Positions 16,586-24,513 of a DNA stretch of 64,000 bases are shown one piece after another (the first letter of the stretch is position 1; each line of letters begins with the position of its first letter). Location of the stretch: assembly GCA_015657635.1 (NCBI GenBank), contig JACDQM010000105.1, positions 1-64,000 of the forward strand. The letters are read 5' to 3'. This DNA is from Roseateles sp. (lineage in GTDB: Bacteria; Pseudomonadota; Gammaproteobacteria; Burkholderiales; Burkholderiaceae_C). The notes below the pieces were generated by a model. It made no database searches and was not told the DNA's origin. It saw only the letters and a program-made list of their open reading frames with translations. Position numbers and translations under genes: made by a program.

Positions 16586-17764
16586 TCAGAACGCGGCGAT
16601 GCCGGTCTGTGCGCGGCCCAGGATCAGCGCGTGGATGTCGTGCGTGCCTTCATAGGTGTTCACCACTTCCAGGTTCACCAGATGGCGGGCCACGCCGAAC
16701 TCGTCGGAGATGCCATTGCCGCCCATCATGTCGCGCGCCAGGCGGGCGATGTCCAGGGCCTTGCCGCAGCTGTTGCGCTTCATGATGGAGGTGATTTCCA
16801 CCGCGGCCGTGCCCTCGTCCTTCATGCGGCCCAGGCGCAGGCAGCCCTGCAGTCCCAGCGTGATCTCGGTCTGCATATCGGCCAGCTTCTTCTGGATCAG
16901 CTGGTTGGCCGCCAGCGGCTTGCCGAATTGCGTGCGGTCCAGCGTGTACTGGCGGGCCTTGTGCCAGCAGTCTTCCGCCGCACCTAAAGCGCCCCAGGCG
17001 ATGCCGTAGCGGGCGCTGTTCAGGCAGGTGAACGGGCCCTTCAGGCCGCGCACCTCGGGGAAAGCGTTCTCCTCGGGGCAGAACACCTGGTCCATCACGA
17101 TCTCGCCGGTGATGGAGGCCCGCAGGCCCACCTTGCCGTGGATGGCGGGGGCGGAGAGGCCCTTCCAGCCCTTCTCCAGCACGAAGCCGCGGATCGCGCC
17201 TTCATCGTCCTTGGCCCAGACCACGAACACATCGGCGATCGGGCTGTTGCTGATCCACATCTTGGCGCCGGAGAGGGAATAGCCGCCCGGCACCTTCTTG
17301 GCGCGGGTGATCATCGAACCGGGGTCGGAACCGTGGTTGGGCTCGGTCAGGCCGAAGCAGCCGATGTATTCGCCGGTGGCCAGTTTGGGCAGGTACTTCT
17401 GCTTGGTGGCCTCGTTGCCAAACTCGTTGATCGGCACCATCACCAGCGAGGACTGCACGCTCATCATCGAGCGGTAGCCCGAGTCCACACGCTCCACCTC
17501 GCGGGCGATCAGGCCGTAGCAGACGTAGTTCAGCGCGGCGCCGCCGTACTGCTCGGGGATGGTCGGGCCCAGCAGGCCCAGCTCACCCATTTCGCGGAAG
17601 ATGGCCGGGTCGGTCTTCTCGTGGCGGAAGGCCTCCAGCACGCGCGGCGACAGACGCTCCTGGCAATACACCTTGGCCGCGTCACGCACGGCGCGCTCGT
17701 CATCGCTGAGCTGCTGGTCCAGCAGCAGCGGGTCGTCCCAGTGGAAGCTTGCCTTGGTGGCCAT
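16586..17764 (-). CDS. gcdH: Glutaryl-CoA dehydrogenase
   Basis: A 392-residue FAD acyl-CoA dehydrogenase that oxidises and decarboxylates glutaryl-CoA to crotonyl-CoA in lysine, pipecolate and tryptophan-type catabolism. The catalytic glutamate is Glu372 in [12 protein letters not shown], the position used by glutaryl-CoA dehydrogenases. FAD and substrate motifs are [14 protein letters not shown] and [12 protein letters not shown]. The ATG at 17764 has GGAG nine bases upstream. The gene is divergent from a LysR regulator. Confidence 0.92.
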   Translation of the reverse strand: MATKASFHWDDPLLLDQQLSDDERAVRDAAKVYCQERLSPRVLEAFRHEKTDPAIFREMGELGLLGPTIPEQYGGAALNYVCYGLIAREVERVDSGYRSMMSVQSSLVMVPINEFGNEATKQKYLPKLATGEYIGCFGLTEPNHGSDPGSMITRAKKVPGGYSLSGAKMWISNSPIADVFVVWAKDDEGAIRGFVLEKGWKGLSAPAIHGKVGLRASITGEIVMDQVFCPEENAFPEVRGLKGPFTCLNSARYGIAWGALGAAEDCWHKARQYTLDRTQFGKPLAANQLIQKKLADMQTEITLGLQGCLRLGRMKDEGTAAVEITSIMKRNSCGKALDIARLARDMMGGNGISDEFGVARHLVNLEVVNTYEGTHDIHALILGRAQTGIAAF

Positions 17765-17832
17765 GGTGAAGTTCTCCTGCGTGAATCTGTGGTGCCAGGA
17801 CCGCATGATCGGGCCCCAGCAAAGCCAGCAGT

Positions 17833-17867
17833 ATTCCGCGTGCGACGATTCGTGTCCAATTCGGAAT
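17833..17867. promoter_or_regulatory. Inverted repeat in the gcdH/LysR divergent region
   Basis: ATTCCG (17833-17838) and CGGAAT (17862-17867) form an inverted pair 23 bases apart, next to the palindrome GGAATTCC (17863-17870). The position between a LysR gene and its divergent target fits an operator, but the arms are short. Confidence 0.35.
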
Positions 17868-17892
17868 TCCACTCCGACGATACGCAGCAACT

Positions 17893-18786
17893 ATGAGCCT
17901 CGCCAGCCGACTGGAATTCCGCCACCTGCGCTACTTCATCGCCCTGGCCGAGGAACTGCACTATGGCCGCGCCGCGCAGCGCCTGGCAATCTCGCAGCCG
18001 CCGCTGTCGGTCGCGATCCAGCAGCTTGAGGCCAATGTCGGCGCGCGTCTGTTCGACCGCGACAGCAAGGGCGTGCGCCTCACGCCCGCCGGTGAGGCTT
18101 TTCGCCTGAGCGCCCAGGCCCTGCTCAGCCGCGCCGAGGACGCCTGCGCGCTGGCCCGCGAGGTGCAGGCCGGCGAGGTGGGCCGGTTGCGCCTGGGCTT
18201 TGTCGGCTCCACCCTCTTCCACGGCCTGGCCGGCTGGCTGCAGGACTTCCAGGCGCGCCACCCCAAGGTCGAGGTGGTGGTGGTGGAGTTGAACTCGCAG
18301 GACCAAATCGAGGCGCTGCTGCACGAGGAGCTGGACCTGGCCCTGCTGCACACCGACCGCCTGCCGCCCGGACTGGACAGCCGGCCGCTCTACAGCGAGC
18401 CCTTCCTGGCCTGCCTGCCGGCCGGGCACCCGATGGCGGCCAAGCGCCAGGTGGCGCTGGCGGCCTTGAGCGATCAGCCCTTCATCCTGTTCTCGCGCAA
18501 GGGCTCGCCGGACTACCACGCCCGCATCATCGAGATGTGCCGCAGCCAGGGCTTCTACCCGCGCCTGCAGCATGAAGGTCGGCACTGGCTGTCGGTGGTC
18601 TCGCTGGTCGCGCAGGGCCTGGGCGTGTCCATCGTGCCGGCCGCCTTCAAGCAGGCCGGCATCCAGGGTGCCGTCTTCAAGCCGCTGGCTGAGTCCATCG
18701 AGGCCTCAGCGGTGTTCGCCGCCTGGCGAAGGGATTCGGCGCCAGCGCTGCGGGATGCATTCCTGATGGCACGGCCGGGCCGCTGA
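17893..18786 (+). CDS. LysR-family regulator (probable GcdR-like)
   Basis: A 297-residue LysR-type transcription factor. The N-terminal winged helix-turn-helix spans about 9-68 (FRHLRYFIALAEELHYGRAA, then SQPPLSVAIQQLE) and is followed by a periplasmic-binding-protein-like effector domain with GFVGSTLFHGL and the late signature VAQGLGVSIVP. It is divergent from gcdH with 128 bases between, the usual arrangement for autoregulation and control of the neighbour. The effector is unknown; glutarate or a glutaryl compound is the natural guess. Confidence 0.85.
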   Translation: MSLASRLEFRHLRYFIALAEELHYGRAAQRLAISQPPLSVAIQQLEANVGARLFDRDSKGVRLTPAGEAFRLSAQALLSRAEDACALAREVQAGEVGRLRLGFVGSTLFHGLAGWLQDFQARHPKVEVVVVELNSQDQIEALLHEELDLALLHTDRLPPGLDSRPLYSEPFLACLPAGHPMAAKRQVALAALSDQPFILFSRKGSPDYHARIIEMCRSQGFYPRLQHEGRHWLSVVSLVAQGLGVSIVPAAFKQAGIQGAVFKPLAESIEASAVFAAWRRDSAPALRDAFLMARPGR

Positions 18787-18880
18787 GCCAAGTCAGGGGC
18801 GGAGTCCGCCAGCGCAGCCCCTGCCAGCCAGAGACCGGCGCTTGCAGGTGGGCTTCGCGGCTTTGCGACAATCCCTCCCC

Positions 18881-19834
18881 ATGCTTGATGTCGTGGTCCT
18901 GTTTTTCGCCCTGGGGGTTTTCGCGCGCGTGGTCAAGAGTGATCTGCGTCTGCCCGAAGCCCTGTATGAAACCCTCACCATCTATCTGCTGCTGGCCATC
19001 GGGCTCAAAGGTGGGCTGGAACTCAGCCGACAGCCGCTGATGGACCTTTTGCCCCAGGTGCTGGCCGTGGTCATCCTGGGTGCCTTGGTGCCGCTGGTGG
19101 TCACACCCTTGCTGCGCCTGGCCGGGCTCAAGCCGGTGGATGCGGCCGGCCTTGCCGCCCATTACGGCTCAGTGAGCGTGGTGACCTTTGCCGTGGCCCT
19201 GACCGCGGTGCAACGTGCGGGTCTGCCGCATGAGTCGCATGCAGCGCTTTGGGTGGCGGTGATGGAGGCGCCAGGCCTGGTGGTGGGCATCGTGCTGGCC
19301 CGTCTGGCCCTCAAGCGCGCAGATGCCGGCGGTGGCTCGAGCATCCGCTGGGATCTGCTGGCCCATGAGGTGCTGCTGGGCAAGAGCGTGCTCTTGCTGA
19401 TGGGCGGCCTGCTGATCGGTGCGGTAGCCGGCGACGCTGGCGTGGCGCCGATCAAGGCGGTGTTCATCGATCCCTTCAAGGGTGTGCTGGCGCTGTTTCT
19501 GCTGGAGCTGGGCCTGGTCGCGGGCGGTCAGCTGGGCGCGCTCAAGCGCCACGGCATCAAGCTGGTGCTGGTGGGCTGCGCCTTGCCGCCACTGCTGGCC
19601 TTGGCCGGCGCGACCACCGGCATGCTGCTGGGGCTGCAGGTCGGCGGGGTGGCCCTGCTGGCCACCCTGGCCGCCAGTGCCAGCTATATCGCGGCCCCGG
19701 CTGCGCTGCGCGTGGCCGTGCCTCAGGCCAATACCGGCCTGGCCATCGCCTGCGCACTGGGTGTGACCTTCCCCTTCAATCTGCTGGTGGGCATTCCGCT
19801 GTACCTGCATCTGGCGCCCTACTTCACGCGATGA
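18881..19834 (+). CDS. sbtA: SbtA-type sodium-dependent bicarbonate permease
   Basis: A 317-residue inner-membrane protein with about ten hydrophobic segments in two inverted halves, the SbtA (DUF897) fold. SbtA imports bicarbonate with sodium in cyanobacteria; relatives occur in many heterotrophs with untested substrates. Typical segments are LAIGLKGGLEL, the half-repeat LLELGLVAGGQLG and ATLAASASYIAAPAA. The ATG at 18881 fits the first helix; an upstream open frame to 18842 lacks support. Its stop overlaps the sbtB start as ATGA, so the pair is translationally coupled. Confidence 0.83.
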   Translation: MLDVVVLFFALGVFARVVKSDLRLPEALYETLTIYLLLAIGLKGGLELSRQPLMDLLPQVLAVVILGALVPLVVTPLLRLAGLKPVDAAGLAAHYGSVSVVTFAVALTAVQRAGLPHESHAALWVAVMEAPGLVVGIVLARLALKRADAGGGSSIRWDLLAHEVLLGKSVLLLMGGLLIGAVAGDAGVAPIKAVFIDPFKGVLALFLLELGLVAGGQLGALKRHGIKLVLVGCALPPLLALAGATTGMLLGLQVGGVALLATLAASASYIAAPAALRVAVPQANTGLAIACALGVTFPFNLLVGIPLYLHLAPYFTR

Positions 19835-20142
19835 ACAACAACAAGCACCACCCCAAGACCAAACTCACGCTGGTGGCCGAAGCGGCCCTGGAGCCCCGGC
19901 TGCTGGCCGAGCTCAAGCGCCACCAGGCGCATGTCTGGACGATCAGCGAGGTACGCGGCGCCTTTCCGGAAGGAGAGCGCGACGGCGATTGGGAGGCCAA
20001 CCGCACCATCGAGATCAAGGTGATCTGCGAGCCGGCGGTGGCCGAGGCCATCGCCGACGCCGTGCTGGCCAAGTACGCCGCGGACTACAGTGTGGTGATG
20101 TATTTCAGCGCGGTGAGCGTGCTGCGCGCGGAGCGCTACTGA
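19831..20142 (+). CDS. sbtB: SbtB-like PII-family regulator of SbtA
   Basis: A 103-residue PII-like protein. The C-terminal strand and turn (KYAADYSVVMYFSAVSVLRAERY) align in style with cyanobacterial SbtB, which binds AMP/cAMP and plugs SbtA. The T-loop region around residues 40-55 (RGAFPEGERDGDWEANR) is short and charged. The CxxxC redox extension of some SbtB proteins is missing. The ATGA overlap with sbtA shows that transporter and regulator are made together. Confidence 0.78.
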   Translation: MNNNKHHPKTKLTLVAEAALEPRLLAELKRHQAHVWTISEVRGAFPEGERDGDWEANRTIEIKVICEPAVAEAIADAVLAKYAADYSVVMYFSAVSVLRAERY

Positions 20143-20161
20143 GCGGCCGGCGCGGCACTGT

Positions 20162-20590
20162 TCAGAGGACGACCGCCGTCACCTCAATCTCCACCTTCGC
20201 CCGGTCTTCCATCAGCGCCACCACCTGCACCGCGCTCATCGCGATCGCGTAGTGCTGGCCCAGCACCTCGCGGTAGACGGCGCCCACCTCGCGGCCGCGG
20301 GCGATGTATTCGCGCTTGTCGATCAGGTACCAGGTCATGCGGGTGATGTGCTCGGGCCCGGCGCCGGCCTCGGCCAGCACGGCCTTGATGTTGAGCAGCG
20401 TCTGCCGCACCTGATCGACAAAATCGTCACTCTCGAACTGGCACTGCGCGTTCCAGCCGATCTGGCCGGCCACGAAGACCTGCCGGCCACTGGCGGCCAC
20501 GCCGTTGGCATAGCCGCGCGGCTGGGCCCAGCCGGCCGGTTGCAGGATCTGCTTGCTCTGGTCTCCGGTGTTCTTGTTCTCGTCGTTCAT
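20162..20590 (-). CDS. RidA-family (YjgF/YER057c) enamine/imine deaminase-like protein
   Basis: A 142-residue protein of the RidA superfamily, trimeric proteins of which the true RidA group hydrolyses 2-aminoacrylate and other enamines to keto compounds and ammonia. Visible are PAGWAQPRGYANGV, VFVAGQIGWN and the substrate-channel segment ITRMTWYLIDKREY. It is the last gene of the minus-strand anthranilate island, joined to the thioesterase by an ATGA overlap. The monooxygenase/reductase of this pathway makes a cyclic enamine (2-amino-5-oxocyclohexenecarboxyl-CoA). A role in removing the amino group is therefore inferred from context, not shown. Whether the catalytic arginine of true RidA is present is unclear. 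Confidence 0.8.
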   Translation of the reverse strand: MNDENKNTGDQSKQILQPAGWAQPRGYANGVAASGRQVFVAGQIGWNAQCQFESDDFVDQVRQTLLNIKAVLAEAGAGPEHITRMTWYLIDKREYIARGREVGAVYREVLGQHYAIAMSAVQVVALMEDRAKVEIEVTAVVL

Positions 20591-21033
20591 GGCTGTACTG
20601 CTCCTGGTGCGCGCGCTTCGAGTGCGGCGCGCAGATCGGGTGGAAAGGCTTGGGCGCGGTGGGTCTCCAGCGAGGTGCAGACGATCACCTGCTCGAAACG
20701 GGCACGCAACTGCCCGTCGTCGCGGCCCTCGAATCGGAGCTCCAGCTGCAGCGAGCTGCGCCCCAACCGGATGATGCGCAGGCGCTGGCTGAGCCAGTCG
20801 CCCATGCGGCTGATGGCCTTGAACTCGCTCTTCAGTTCCACCGTGGGCAGGCCGACGCGGCGCTGACCCAGCAGCTGCGCATAGTCCACGCCCAGGCCCT
20901 CGGTGATCCAGTCCTCGACCAGCGCATTGAGCATCTCGTGATAGCGCGGGAAGAACACAATGCCGGCCGGATCGCAGTGGCCGAAGCGCACCAGCTCCTG
21001 GCGCTCGTAGATGAAGTCAGCGGCGTCGCTCAT
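20587..21033 (-). CDS. 4-hydroxybenzoyl-CoA-type hotdog thioesterase
   Basis: A 148-residue acyl-CoA thioesterase of the 4HBT class. The active-site loop RFGHCDPAGIVFFPRY carries the catalytic aspartate of Pseudomonas-type 4-hydroxybenzoyl-CoA thioesterase. It starts five bases after the livF stop and overlaps ridA by four bases, so it belongs to the anthranilate operon. A likely job is to release CoA from dead-end aromatic thioesters or an intermediate. The start at 21033 is where homology begins; the upstream frame has no support. Confidence 0.83.
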   Translation of the reverse strand: MSDAADFIYERQELVRFGHCDPAGIVFFPRYHEMLNALVEDWITEGLGVDYAQLLGQRRVGLPTVELKSEFKAISRMGDWLSQRLRIIRLGRSSLQLELRFEGRDDGQLRARFEQVIVCTSLETHRAQAFPPDLRAALEARAPGAVQP

Positions 21034-21037
21034 GGCC

Positions 21038-21748
21038 TCAGACGCCCAGGTAGCGATGCCACAGCGCGTGATCCGCATCCAGCGCCGCGGAGTCGCCGCG
21101 CCAGGCCACGCGGCCGCGCTCAACGATGCAGTGGTGGTCGGCCAGCGCGATCAGGCGCTTGACGTATTTGTCCACCACCAGAATGGTCTGGCCGGCTTCG
21201 CGCAGCGTGGCTAGGCAGCGCCAGATCTCCTCGCGGATCAGCGGCGCCAGGCCTTCGGTGGCCTCGTCGAGGATCAGCAGGCGCGGGTTGGTCATCAGCG
21301 CGCGGCCGATGGCCAGCATCTGCTGCTCGCCACCCGACAGCTGGTTGCCCATGTTCGAGGCACGCTCCTTCAAGCGCGGGAACAAGGCAAACACGCGCTC
21401 CACATCCCAGGGCTCGGCGGCGGCGCAGCGGTTGGCGGCAAAGGCCTGCAGATGTTCCAGCACGCTGAGGTTGGGAAATACCTGACGGCCCTCGGGCACG
21501 ATGGCCAGACCGAGGCGCGCGATGCGGTCGGCGCTCCAGCCCGTCACGTCCTCACCGGCAAAGCGGATGCGCCCGCTCTTGGGCGCCATCCAACCGGTCA
21601 GGCAGCGCAGCGTGGTGCTCTTGCCCATGCCGTTGCGGCCCAGCAGCGTGGCCACCTCGCCGGCTTCGATCTTCAGGTCCAGGCCGAACAGCACCTGGCT
21701 GCTGCCGTAAGCGGCTTGCAGCTCACTGACTTCAAGAAGCGCACTCAT
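21038..21748 (-). CDS. ABC transporter ATP-binding protein, LivF type
   Basis: A 236-residue ATPase of a branched-chain amino acid/aromatic-acid-type importer. Walker A is GRNGMGKST, the signature is LSGGEQQM and Walker B is LLILDEATEGLAP. The D-loop to H-loop region reads LVVDKYVKRLIALADH: Lys stands where most LivF proteins have Glu-Gln (VEQ), an oddity of a few aromatic-acid importers. It is the last transporter gene of the set 21038-25695 and is followed directly by the thioesterase. Confidence 0.86.
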   Translation of the reverse strand: MSALLEVSELQAAYGSSQVLFGLDLKIEAGEVATLLGRNGMGKSTTLRCLTGWMAPKSGRIRFAGEDVTGWSADRIARLGLAIVPEGRQVFPNLSVLEHLQAFAANRCAAAEPWDVERVFALFPRLKERASNMGNQLSGGEQQMLAIGRALMTNPRLLILDEATEGLAPLIREEIWRCLATLREAGQTILVVDKYVKRLIALADHHCIVERGRVAWRGDSAALDADHALWHRYLGV

Positions 21749-21829
21749 GCCTGCCCCTCGTCCAATGGAATCATTGGCCGATCCCCCGAGGGAATACGGC
21801 CCCGCTTGGGGCGGCCGGCGCCGGGGCGG

Positions 21830-22600
21830 TCACAGCGCACCCTCCATCTCATCGCCAAGATAGGCCTTGCGCACCTCCGGATGCTCGCGGATATGCTGCG
21901 GTGTGCCGGTCGCGATCACGCGGCCGAACACCAGCGTGGAGATGCGGTCGGCCAGGCGGAACACCGCGTCCATATCGTGCTCCACAAGCAGCAGAGTGAC
22001 TTCCTTTCGCAAGGACTGCAGCAGCTCGACCATGCGCTCCGACTCGTCCGGCCCCATGCCGGCCATGGGCTCGTCCAGCAGCAGCAGGCGCGGGCGCGCC
22101 GCCAAGGCCAGCCCCACTTCGAGCTGGCGCTGCTCGCCATGTCCCAGGCTGCCGGCGGCCCGGTCGGCCTGGGCGCTCAGGCCGATGCGCGCCAGCAGCC
22201 CTTCGGCCTCGGCATGCGCCGACTTATCGCGCACCGCGACGCGCAGCCACGACGGTAGCCCTGGCCGCCTTGCCTGCACGGCCAAGGCCAGGTTGTCCCG
22301 CACCGAGAAGGATTTGAAGATGCTGGTGATCTGGTAGCTACGCACCAGGCCCGCATGCACATGGGCGGCCATGCCGGCATGCGTCAACTCGCGGCCCGCA
22401 AAGACGATGCGACCCGAGTCCGGCGCCAGCGCGCCCGAGATCTGGTGGATCAGCGTGGTCTTGCCCGCGCCATTGGGGCCGATCAGCGCATGGACCTCGC
22501 CCTCGTGCACCTCGAAACTGGCGTCATCGGTAGCGGCCAAGGCGCCGAAGCGCTTGACGAGCTTGTCCACCTGCAACAGCGGCTGTGGCGCGGCGTTCAT
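21830..22600 (-). CDS. ABC transporter ATP-binding protein, LivG type
   Basis: A 256-residue ATPase. It has Walker A GPNGAGKTT, the signature region SLGHGEQRQLEVG and Walker B LLLLDEPMAGMGPDES, with LLVEHDMDAVF after it. The ATG at 22600 has GGGGAGGAG seven bases upstream and overlaps the livM stop (ATGA). The open frame runs on to 23020 but is only a shadow of livM there. It pairs with LivF to power the importer. Confidence 0.87.
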   Translation of the reverse strand: MNAAPQPLLQVDKLVKRFGALAATDDASFEVHEGEVHALIGPNGAGKTTLIHQISGALAPDSGRIVFAGRELTHAGMAAHVHAGLVRSYQITSIFKSFSVRDNLALAVQARRPGLPSWLRVAVRDKSAHAEAEGLLARIGLSAQADRAAGSLGHGEQRQLEVGLALAARPRLLLLDEPMAGMGPDESERMVELLQSLRKEVTLLLVEHDMDAVFRLADRISTLVFGRVIATGTPQHIREHPEVRKAYLGDEMEGAL

Positions 22601-23559
22601 GGTTTGGCTCCTCCCCGCTTGACCAGCCCAGCCAGGCCGCGCGGCGCGAACAGCACCACCAGCAGCAAGAGCAGGCCCAGGCCCATCTGCCAGTGCATGG
22701 TGTAGCCGGCCAGAAGCTCTTCCAGCAGCAGCAAGGCAGCGGCACCCAGCGCGCCGCCCCACAGCGTGCCGGCACCGCCCAGGATCACCATGATCATCAA
22801 CTGGCCCGATTGCGACCAGTGCATCAGATGCGGGCTGACCATGCCGTTCAGATTGGCCAGCAGCGCGCCCGCCAGCCCGGCCAGCGCGCCCGCCAGCACA
22901 AAGGCCTGCCAGCGCACCGCGAACACCGGCGCACCGACGGCCAGCATGCGTTGCTCGTTCTCCTTGGCCCCCTGCAGCAGCCAGCCCAGCGGCGAATTGA
23001 CCACCCGCTGCATCACCCACAAGGCCAGCGCTGCCAGCGCCAGCACCACGTAGTAGAAGCTCTCGTCCACCTGCAGGTCCAGCCCGCCCAGGCTGGAGCG
23101 CTGCGCCAGCGGCAGTCCGTCCTCGCCGCCATAGGCTTTCAGCGAGACCATCAGGTAATAGAACATCTGGGCAAAGGCCAGCGTGATCATGATGAAGTAG
23201 ACGCCGCGGGTGCGCAGGCTGATCGCGCCGATCAGGGCCGCAGCCAGACCTGACACCAGCATGGCCGTCGGCCAGGCGATCCAGGCTTCGCGCACACCCG
23301 CGTCCATCAGGATGCCCACCGTGTAGGCGCCCAGGCCGACAAAGGCCGCATGGCCGAAGCTCACCATACCGCCGAAGCCTAGGATCAGGTTGAGGCTGGA
23401 CGCCGCAATGGCAAAGATCATCAGCCGCGTCGCCACGCCGGTGTAGAACTCCAGACCGAAGGCCTTGAGTCCCAGCGGCAAGGCAATCAGCGCGACCAGC
23501 AGTGCGAGCAGCAGCCAGCGGCCTGGCCCGGGGTGATGAAGTGAGGAGGAGCTGGACAT
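22597..23559 (-). CDS. ABC transporter permease, LivM type
   Basis: A 320-residue inner-membrane permease with about nine hydrophobic segments. The family pattern SLNLILGFGGMVSFGHAAF and the inward helix TRGVYFIMITLAFAQMF are present. It sits 14 bases after livH and overlaps livG. With LivH it forms the channel, probably for anthranilate or a related aromatic acid given the operon. Confidence 0.87.
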   Translation of the reverse strand: MSSSSSLHHPGPGRWLLLALLVALIALPLGLKAFGLEFYTGVATRLMIFAIAASSLNLILGFGGMVSFGHAAFVGLGAYTVGILMDAGVREAWIAWPTAMLVSGLAAALIGAISLRTRGVYFIMITLAFAQMFYYLMVSLKAYGGEDGLPLAQRSSLGGLDLQVDESFYYVVLALAALALWVMQRVVNSPLGWLLQGAKENEQRMLAVGAPVFAVRWQAFVLAGALAGLAGALLANLNGMVSPHLMHWSQSGQLMIMVILGGAGTLWGGALGAAALLLLEELLAGYTMHWQMGLGLLLLLVVLFAPRGLAGLVKRGGAKP

Positions 23560-23573
23560 AGCTTAAAGGCGCC

Positions 23574-24494
23574 TCAGCCGCGGGCGGGGAACAGGCCCTG
23601 GGGTTTCCAGAACAGCACCGCAGCCATCAGCACATAGATCAGGATGGAGGCCAGCGCCGGGCCGAGGTTGGACGCCACTTCGGGCGAGGCCAGCTGGCGC
23701 AGCGTCATCGGCAAGAGCGTGCGGCTGGCGGTGTCCACCAGGCCCACCAGCAGCGAGCCGACCAGCGCGCCACGGATGGAACCGATGCCGCCGATCACGA
23801 TGACGACGAAGGCGGTGATCAGGATGCTCTCGCCCATGCCCACCTGCACCGCCAGCAGCGGCCCCAGCAGCGAGCCGGCCAGCGCGCACAGCGCCGCACC
23901 AAAGCCGAACACCGCCGTGAACAGCCATCGGATGTTGACGCCCATCGCCGTGGCCATCGCGCGGTTGGAGGCCCCGGCCCGCACCCACATGCCGACGCGA
24001 GTGCGCGTCACCAGCACAAACAGCAGCAGCGCCACGGCCAGGCCCACACCGATGATCAGCAGCCGGTAGCTCGGATACATCAGCCCCGGCAGCAGTTCCA
24101 CCGGACCAGCCAGCGCCGCTGGCGTGTTGAGCATCAAGGGCTGCTCGCCCCAGATCATGCGCACGCTCTCGTTCATGATCAGGATGAGCGCGAAAGTGGC
24201 CAGCACCTGCGACAGATGGTCACGCGTGTAGAGCCGGCGCAGCAGCGCCACTTCCAGCAGCATGCCGATCAGCGCGGTGCCGGCCAGCGCCGCACCGACC
24301 GCAATCACGAAAGAGCCGCTGGCCTGCATCACGGCGGCGGCCAGGTAGGCCCCCACCATGTACAGCGAGCCATGGGCCAGATTGATCATGTCCATGATGC
24401 CGAACACGAGCGTCAGCCCGGCCGCCAGCAGGAAGAGCATCAGGCCGAACTGCAGGCCGTTCAAGGCCTGCTCGGTGATCAGGATCCAGTCCAC
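23574..24494 (-). CDS. ABC transporter permease, LivH type
   Basis: A 306-residue inner-membrane permease. Recognisable segments are ALNGLQFGLMLFLLAAGLT, the DMINLAHGSLYM motif and the C-terminal LFWKPQGLFPARG. Translation begins at a GTG (24494), with a weak GAG upstream; no better ATG fits the first helix. It is 19 bases downstream of the binding-protein gene. Confidence 0.87.
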   Translation of the reverse strand: MDWILITEQALNGLQFGLMLFLLAAGLTLVFGIMDMINLAHGSLYMVGAYLAAAVMQASGSFVIAVGAALAGTALIGMLLEVALLRRLYTRDHLSQVLATFALILIMNESVRMIWGEQPLMLNTPAALAGPVELLPGLMYPSYRLLIIGVGLAVALLLFVLVTRTRVGMWVRAGASNRAMATAMGVNIRWLFTAVFGFGAALCALAGSLLGPLLAVQVGMGESILITAFVVIVIGGIGSIRGALVGSLLVGLVDTASRTLLPMTLRQLASPEVASNLGPALASILIYVLMAAVLFWKPQGLFPARG

Positions 24495-24513
24495 AGCTCG
24501 TCGCGCCTTTGCT

